Part shown: piece after piece, positions 50,259 through 50,785 of the stretch
How the letters are laid out: each line of letters starts with the position of its first letter
Position numbering within the stretch: the stretch's first letter is position 1
Assembly (NCBI GenBank): GCA_035518815.1
Contig: DATIXG010000002.1
Location: 1 to 50,785, forward strand
Length of the DNA: 50,785 nucleotides
Reading direction: 5' to 3'
Source: AG25 sp035518815
GTDB taxonomy: Bacteria; Gemmatimonadota; Gemmatimonadetes; Gemmatimonadales; GWC2-71-9
Made by a program: the position numbers and the translations under genes
Notes under the pieces: generated by a model
Seen by the model: the letters and a program-made list of their open reading frames with translations, nothing else
Told to the model about the DNA's origin: nothing
The model's database searches: none

Positions 50259-50375
50259 ATGCTCGACATCGTCTATATCGCCGTGACGCTGGCGTTCTTC
50301 GGCCTGATGCTCGCCTATGTCCGCGGCTGCGAGCGCCTGGGGCGGGAGCCGACGGGCGAGGAGGAGCGGTCGTGA
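50259..50375 (+). CDS. 38-residue membrane peptide preceding kdpF
   Basis: The peptide is 38 residues. One hydrophobic helix (I-V-Y-I-A-V-T-L-A-F-F-G-L-M-L-A-Y-V) is followed by a charged tail, R-G-C-E-R-L-G-R-E-P-T-G-E-E-E-R-S. Its TGA overlaps the kdpF GTG by 4 bases, and GACGGAG lies upstream of its ATG, so it is clearly translated as the first gene of the kdp operon. It is longer than and different from KdpF. It may be an additional small subunit or assembly factor of the K+ ATPase; no role is established here. Confidence 0.75.
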   Translation: MLDIVYIAVTLAFFGLMLAYVRGCERLGREPTGEEERS

Positions 50376-50461
50376 GCGCGGAGACGCTATTCGGGGGCCT
50401 CGTGTCCCTCCTGCTCCTGCTGTATCTGACGTACACGCTGTTGCGCCCTGAGAAGTTCTGA
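50372..50461 (+). CDS. kdpF: KdpF, small subunit of the Kdp K+-ATPase
   Basis: The peptide is 29 residues and ends in the conserved Y-L-T-Y-T-L-L-R-P-E-K-F signature that identifies KdpF. One membrane helix. In the known complex KdpF stabilises KdpABC. GTG start overlapping the upstream peptide stop by 4 bases; GAGGAGCGG before it serves as ribosome binding site. kdpA begins 10 bases after its stop. Confidence 0.9.
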   Translation: MSAETLFGGLVSLLLLLYLTYTLLRPEKF

Positions 50462-50471
50462 GGATCGAGAC

Positions 50472-50785
50472 ATGACCGCGAATGGCTGGCTCCAGATCCT
50501 GTTCTACTCGGTCGCCGTGCTTGCGATCACCAAGCCGGCGGGCGTGTACATCCTGCGCGTGTACGACGGCTCGCTGCGCTGGCTCGCGCCGCTCGAGCGG
50601 GCGATCTACCGAATCTGCGGCGTGGACCCGGACGAGGACCAGCACTGGACCCGGTATGCGGCGGGGCTGCTGCTCTTCAGCGCGGTCTCGATGCTCGCCA
50701 CCTACGTGGCGTTGCGGCTGCAAGACCGGCTGCCCCTCAACCCGTTCGCCCGCGCCGCCGTGCCAGACCGCCAGGCCTTCGAGAC
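50472..50785 (+). CDS. kdpA: KdpA, potassium-binding subunit, N-terminus only
   Basis: The frame runs off the right edge after 104 codons. The start M-T-A-N-G-W-L-Q-I-L-F-Y, the T-K-P-A-G-V-Y segment after helix 1, and the E-R-A-I-Y-R-I-C-G-V-D-P-D-E-D-Q-H-W-T-R-Y block are typical of KdpA. It forms the K+ channel-like part of the P-type ATPase for potassium uptake under low K+. AGGATCGAGA lies before the ATG. The kdpB and kdpC genes and any kdpDE sensor pair would lie beyond the window. Confidence 0.93.
   Translation, partial: MTANGWLQILFYSVAVLAITKPAGVYILRVYDGSLRWLAPLERAIYRICGVDPDEDQHWTRYAAGLLLFSAVSMLATYVALRLQDRLPLNPFARAAVPDRQAFE

Overview
The window is uniformly GC-rich and densely coding on both strands, with many 4-bp stop/start overlaps. 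It is almost certainly bacterial chromosome. Gene content (DUF445, LVIVD, DUF4389, cytochrome P460, GMC plus gluconate-dehydrogenase subunit 3, the SxtJ/DUF5989 pair) and the relic of a Ser/Thr kinase with a TolB-type propeller suggest Gemmatimonadota or a related soil lineage. That assignment is inference, because there is no rRNA or other marker gene here. No tRNA, rRNA, CRISPR array or transposase was seen.

Left part (about 1-25.7 kb): housekeeping, transport and envelope/redox genes. In order: a PPK2 polyphosphate kinase with a DUF445 membrane protein; divergent Na+/solute and dicarboxylate symporters; an HD phosphohydrolase with a Cys-cluster protein; an LVIVD lipoprotein with DUF305; a YceI-like protein; an MFS transporter; a dienelactone hydrolase with cytochrome P460; CcdA and a TlpA-like thioredoxin converging on a secreted peroxiredoxin; an M1 peptidase and a hybrid sensor kinase; a Gly-rich/RidA fusion; a GMC dehydrogenase pair; and exported MsrA and MsrB. 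The peroxiredoxin reading frame carries an in-frame UGA exactly at the peroxidatic cysteine position. A SECIS-like hairpin follows it and the protein has no cysteine anywhere, so it is best read as a selenoprotein.

Middle and right part (about 25.7-49.9 kb): a large glycan or small-molecule assembly and decoration locus. It holds five glycosyltransferases, two related sulfotransferases flanking a flavin-reductase-like gene, a PIG-L deacetylase, a GNAT-like acyltransferase, four radical SAM enzymes (three of them of the B12-binding type), three SGNH hydrolases of one family, an HPr-kinase-like ATPase, a NodU/CmcH carbamoyltransferase with SxtJ and DUF5989, and a methyltransferase. The genes fall into tightly overlapping blocks: minus strand 36532 to 32358, plus strand 36586 to 45374, minus strand 47560 to 45375, and plus strand 47621 to 49839. 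Together they look like a system that builds a surface glycan or secreted metabolite and then sulfates, deacetylates/acylates, carbamoylates and methylates it. The product cannot be named from sequence alone.

Right edge (49.9-50.8 kb): a small lipoprotein gene with its own promoter and a strong intrinsic terminator. It is followed by the start of a kdp potassium-uptake operon: a 38-residue membrane peptide, kdpF, and kdpA running off the window.
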